From: Ignavibacteriales bacterium UBA6490
Lineage (GTDB): Bacteria; Bacteroidota; Ignavibacteria; Ignavibacteriales; Ignavibacteriaceae
Direction: 5' to 3'
Assembly: GCA_002435365.1 (NCBI GenBank)
Contig: DJMM01000088.1
Location: 250-8,330 of the forward strand
DNA: 8,081 bases
This document shows positions 6,608-8,081 of this stretch, piece after piece (positions within the stretch are counted from its first letter, which is position 1; each line of letters opens with the position of its first letter). Under the pieces are notes generated by a model. That model was given only the letters and a program-made list of their open reading frames with translations, was not told the origin of the DNA and made no database searches. Both the position numbers and the translations under genes were made by a program.

Positions 6608-6612
6608 GGAGG
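6608..6612 (+). promoter_or_regulatory. Strong Shine-Dalgarno site of the small secreted protein gene
   Basis: GGAGG followed by TG, 4 bp before ATG 6617. It fixes the start and, with GGGAGG at 7213-7218 before the next gene, shows that this genome uses classical ribosome binding sites. Confidence 0.8.
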
Positions 6613-6616
6613 TGTT

Positions 6617-7051
6617 ATGAATTTAAGAGCATATTTTGTGCTTACATTCTTTTTTTTGGTGATTTCCTCAGCAGCAGTCTTTGCACAGCCTGCCCAGGGA
6701 AATGTAATTGTATTAAATAATCAGGAATTAAAATTATCCAACACAGGCTCGATCTCGGAATTCGATTCGCTCACAGCAGAATATAACAAATGGTGCATGG
6801 ATAATAATGATTATGTGCTCAGCTATAAGGTTATGAGGCATTGGTGGGGTCATAATAACCGGGATTTTGTAACTATTGTTGAAGTCAAAGGCTGGGATGA
6901 AGTTATAAAATTCAACACAAAGGCCGATGAGTTGTTCCGCGCTCACTGGGACACGCCGGCAAAACGCAAGGCATTCAATGATGCTTACGATAAATATTTC
7001 ACAGGCAGTCATTCTGACGAAATTTACCGTGAAGTAGTTTTTAAGAAATAG
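6617..7051 (+). CDS. Small secreted protein of unknown function, possible alpha/beta-barrel-like fold
   Basis: Uncharacterised, 144 aa. Seen: a clear signal peptide (hydrophobic 7-22, cleavage likely after VFA23), then a compact domain with a single Cys60. The domain alternates strands and helices: SYKVMRHWWGHNNRD (69-83) leads into the strand FVTIVEVKGW (84-93), a helix at about 94-126 and a final GSHSDEIYREVVF strand. This beta-alpha pattern and the aromatic/His-rich RHWWGH loop recall small dimeric alpha-beta barrel proteins, but that is only an impression. The product would be periplasmic or secreted. A strong GGAGG lies 4 bp before the ATG, and a hairpin terminator follows, so the gene is probably monocistronic. 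It does not overlap functionally with any recognisable neighbour. Confidence 0.85.
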   Translation: MNLRAYFVLTFFFLVISSAAVFAQPAQGNVIVLNNQELKLSNTGSISEFDSLTAEYNKWCMDNNDYVLSYKVMRHWWGHNNRDFVTIVEVKGWDEVIKFNTKADELFRAHWDTPAKRKAFNDAYDKYFTGSHSDEIYREVVFKK

Positions 7052-7075
7052 CAGATCCCCGGACAAGCGGATACC

Positions 7076-7109
7076 AATGCCCTGCCTATGTAAATAAGCA
7101 GGGCATTTT
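7076..7109 (+). terminator. Rho-independent terminator after the small secreted protein gene
   Basis: Perfect 10-bp arms AATGCCCTGC (7076-7085) and GCAGGGCATT (7098-7107) around a 12-nt loop, followed by TTTTCATTTT. It starts 25 bp after the stop codon at 7051. The A residues of the left arm are too few for a good bidirectional terminator. Confidence 0.85.
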
Positions 7110-7177
7110 CATTTTGCAGGCATGTGACCATATGCAGCTTATTGGAGATGAACATTATTTATTTTAAGTTAAACCGG

Positions 7178-7202
7178 ATTCCTGTAAAAGGAATATTTTT
7201 AT
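7178..7202 (+). promoter_or_regulatory. Hairpin with U-rich tail just before the four-TM protein gene
   Basis: ATTCCT (7178-7183) and AGGAAT (7189-7194) pair around GTAAA, followed by ATTTTTATT. It ends 10 bp before the ribosome binding site (7213). It could be a weak terminator or attenuator in the 5' UTR of the next gene. The stem is short, so the role is uncertain. Confidence 0.3.
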
Positions 7203-7223
7203 TACAAACTCTGGGAGGCCCAT

Positions 7224-7646
7224 ATGAACACTAAAAGGTTCTATATAACTTTTTTTATGGTATTTGTAGTCTTTGAGTTGACCAATTTTCTTGTCCATTC
7301 CGTTCTTCTTGGCTCTACGTATCAAACAGAAGAGCTGATGAAAATAATGCGTCCGGAAGAGCAGATAATGGGTTTATGGTGGGCAATGATGCTGGTTGAC
7401 CTTATCTGGTCATACTTCTTTACTTTTTTCTTTGTGAAAGGGTACGAAAACAGAGGGCTTATGGAGGGAGTAAGGTATGGTATATATATGGGCATATTTG
7501 TAAGTCTTGTCTTTGCCTACGGCGCCTATATAATGTACCCCATTCCGTATTCGCTTACGGTTCAATGGTTTGTTACAGGTTTCATTCAGATGGTGATTCT
7601 GGGCTTAGTTGCGGCAATTGTTTATAAACCCAAAGCCGCGGCTTAA
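7224..7646 (+). CDS. Small four-TM membrane protein of unknown function
   Basis: Uncharacterised, 140 aa, inner membrane. Seen: four predicted membrane helices at about 6-29, 48-71, 84-105 and 111-134, with a short polar loop at about 30-47 (YQTEELMKIMRPEEQ) and a loop KGYENRGLMEGVRYG (72-86) between helices 2 and 3. The polar residues F17-E-L-T-N-F-L-V-H25 inside helix 1 and E81-G-V-R-Y-G at the helix 3 start look like conserved family features. I recall similar proteins of about 140 aa in many bacteria, without known function. The GGGAGG at 7213-7218 is 5 bp before the ATG. The upstream gene's strong terminator and its own terminator suggest an independent unit. No substrate or partner can be inferred. 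Confidence 0.88.
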   Translation: MNTKRFYITFFMVFVVFELTNFLVHSVLLGSTYQTEELMKIMRPEEQIMGLWWAMMLVDLIWSYFFTFFFVKGYENRGLMEGVRYGIYMGIFVSLVFAYGAYIMYPIPYSLTVQWFVTGFIQMVILGLVAAIVYKPKAAA

Positions 7647-7685
7647 AGAGAAATATTTTTTATTAATAATTTTGCTTCTTATTAC

Positions 7686-7721
7686 ACCCCCATTAATTAA
7701 TTATATAGTTGATGGGGGTTT
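7686..7721 (+). terminator. Rho-independent terminator after the four-TM protein gene
   Basis: Arms ACCCCCATTAA (7686-7696) and TTGATGGGGGT (7709-7719) form an 11-bp stem with one T-G pair around a 12-nt loop, 39 bp after the stop. The following U tract is only three bases, so efficiency is uncertain. It may also serve the minus-strand TPR gene, although no U tract is seen on that side. Confidence 0.65.
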
Positions 7722-7814
7722 CCTGCAATTGTTATAAATATTCAGATGTGAACACCATCGGTTCAGAGGTCCGTGTTGATTGGCCGAAGTTATTCTGAGC
7801 GCAACAGCAAAGGT

Positions 7815-8081
7815 TCAGTTAAGAAGCCTGCGAAGCCGGATTTTTACCTGGTTTAAAATAGGATTTGCGGCATCAGAGTTTTTGTGAATGTCCAGGTACA
7901 GCTGATATTCACTTACTGCATCTTTAATCATTCCCTTTTCCTCATATAATAAACCCAGCCGGTAATGATAAACCGGGTGGATAATCCGCCGTTCGAGTGA
8001 GTGCGGATCATAGTAAGTTATTTTTTTATACTCTTCGATCGCTTTATCCGGCTGCCCCAGCTTTTCATAGGAGATTGCGGT
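7815..8081 (-). CDS. TPR protein, C-terminal 88 residues (gene runs off the window)
   Basis: Partial gene: the reading frame enters at base 8081 and ends at TGA 7815-7817. Seen: two tetratricopeptide-type helical repeats. The first is ISYEKLGQPDKAIEEYKKI followed by YYDP, and the second is YHYRLGLLYEEKGMIKDA followed by VSEYQLYLDI, joined by an ERRIIHPVYH linker. A basic helix ending RLRRLLN closes the protein. The E-R-R-x-I-H-P-x-Y-H-Y-R-L linker is what I remember at the C-terminus of large FCB-group proteins that join a serine/threonine kinase or cyclase domain to TPRs, so the missing N-terminal part may carry such a domain. That is inference. TPRs mediate protein-protein contacts. The downstream stretch 7722-7814 shows no other gene. 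Confidence 0.85.
   Translation of the reverse strand, partial: TAISYEKLGQPDKAIEEYKKITYYDPHSLERRIIHPVYHYRLGLLYEEKGMIKDAVSEYQLYLDIHKNSDAANPILNQVKIRLRRLLN

Larger units (their letters stand above)
6368..6616. promoter_or_regulatory. Divergent intergenic region with promoters for the hydrolase and the small secreted protein
   Basis: This 249-bp AT-rich gap separates two divergent genes and must hold both promoters. No pair of -35/-10 boxes is convincing. The weak best candidate for the plus strand is TTTACA (6546) with TAAAAC 15 bp later. Its one striking element is the inverted repeat at 6470-6491, listed separately. Confidence 0.4.

Overview
The window looks like chromosomal DNA of a Gram-negative member of the Bacteroidota/Chlorobiota (FCB) group, most likely something near Ignavibacteria. 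This is an inference from the gene families: an S1 sulfatase with a Tat signal, a DUF6090-like protein, and the tail of an FCB-type TPR protein containing a YHYRLGLLYEEKG stretch. It also rests on the moderate AT richness and on clear Shine-Dalgarno sites (GGAGG, GGGAGG) before several genes, which classical Bacteroidia usually lack. No rRNA, tRNA, CRISPR array or complete mobile element was seen.

Layout. Positions 45-1607 (+) encode an exported Cys-type sulfatase, probably acting on sulfated glycans. It converges on a minus-strand cluster read 4632 to 1633: a two-TM receptor-like protein ending in HAMP, a TrkH/KtrB potassium channel subunit whose ATG overlaps the receptor stop (ATGA), and, 109 bp further on, a DUF6090-like single-TM protein. 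No TrkA/KtrA gating subunit and no kinase are visible. Next comes a gene-free stretch of about 760 bp (4633-5392). It is packed with short palindromes, including a perfect 18-bp one, a 10-bp inverted repeat resembling insertion sequence ends, and a GC-richer block that looks like part of a dispersed repeat. A secreted alpha/beta hydrolase follows on the minus strand (5393-6367).

The hydrolase is divergent from a small secreted protein (6617-7051), with a lac-operator-like inverted repeat between them. A small four-TM protein (7224-7646) lies downstream in the same direction, and each of these two genes has its own hairpin terminator. The window ends inside a minus-strand TPR gene (7815-8081, C-terminal 88 residues only).

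How the genes relate. The receptor-TrkH pair is the only group with sequence evidence of coupling, and the DUF6090-like gene may be cotranscribed. The sulfatase, hydrolase and two small envelope proteins look like independent transcription units. The most unusual points are a HAMP receptor with no output domain fused in operon to an ion channel, and the palindrome mosaic upstream of it.
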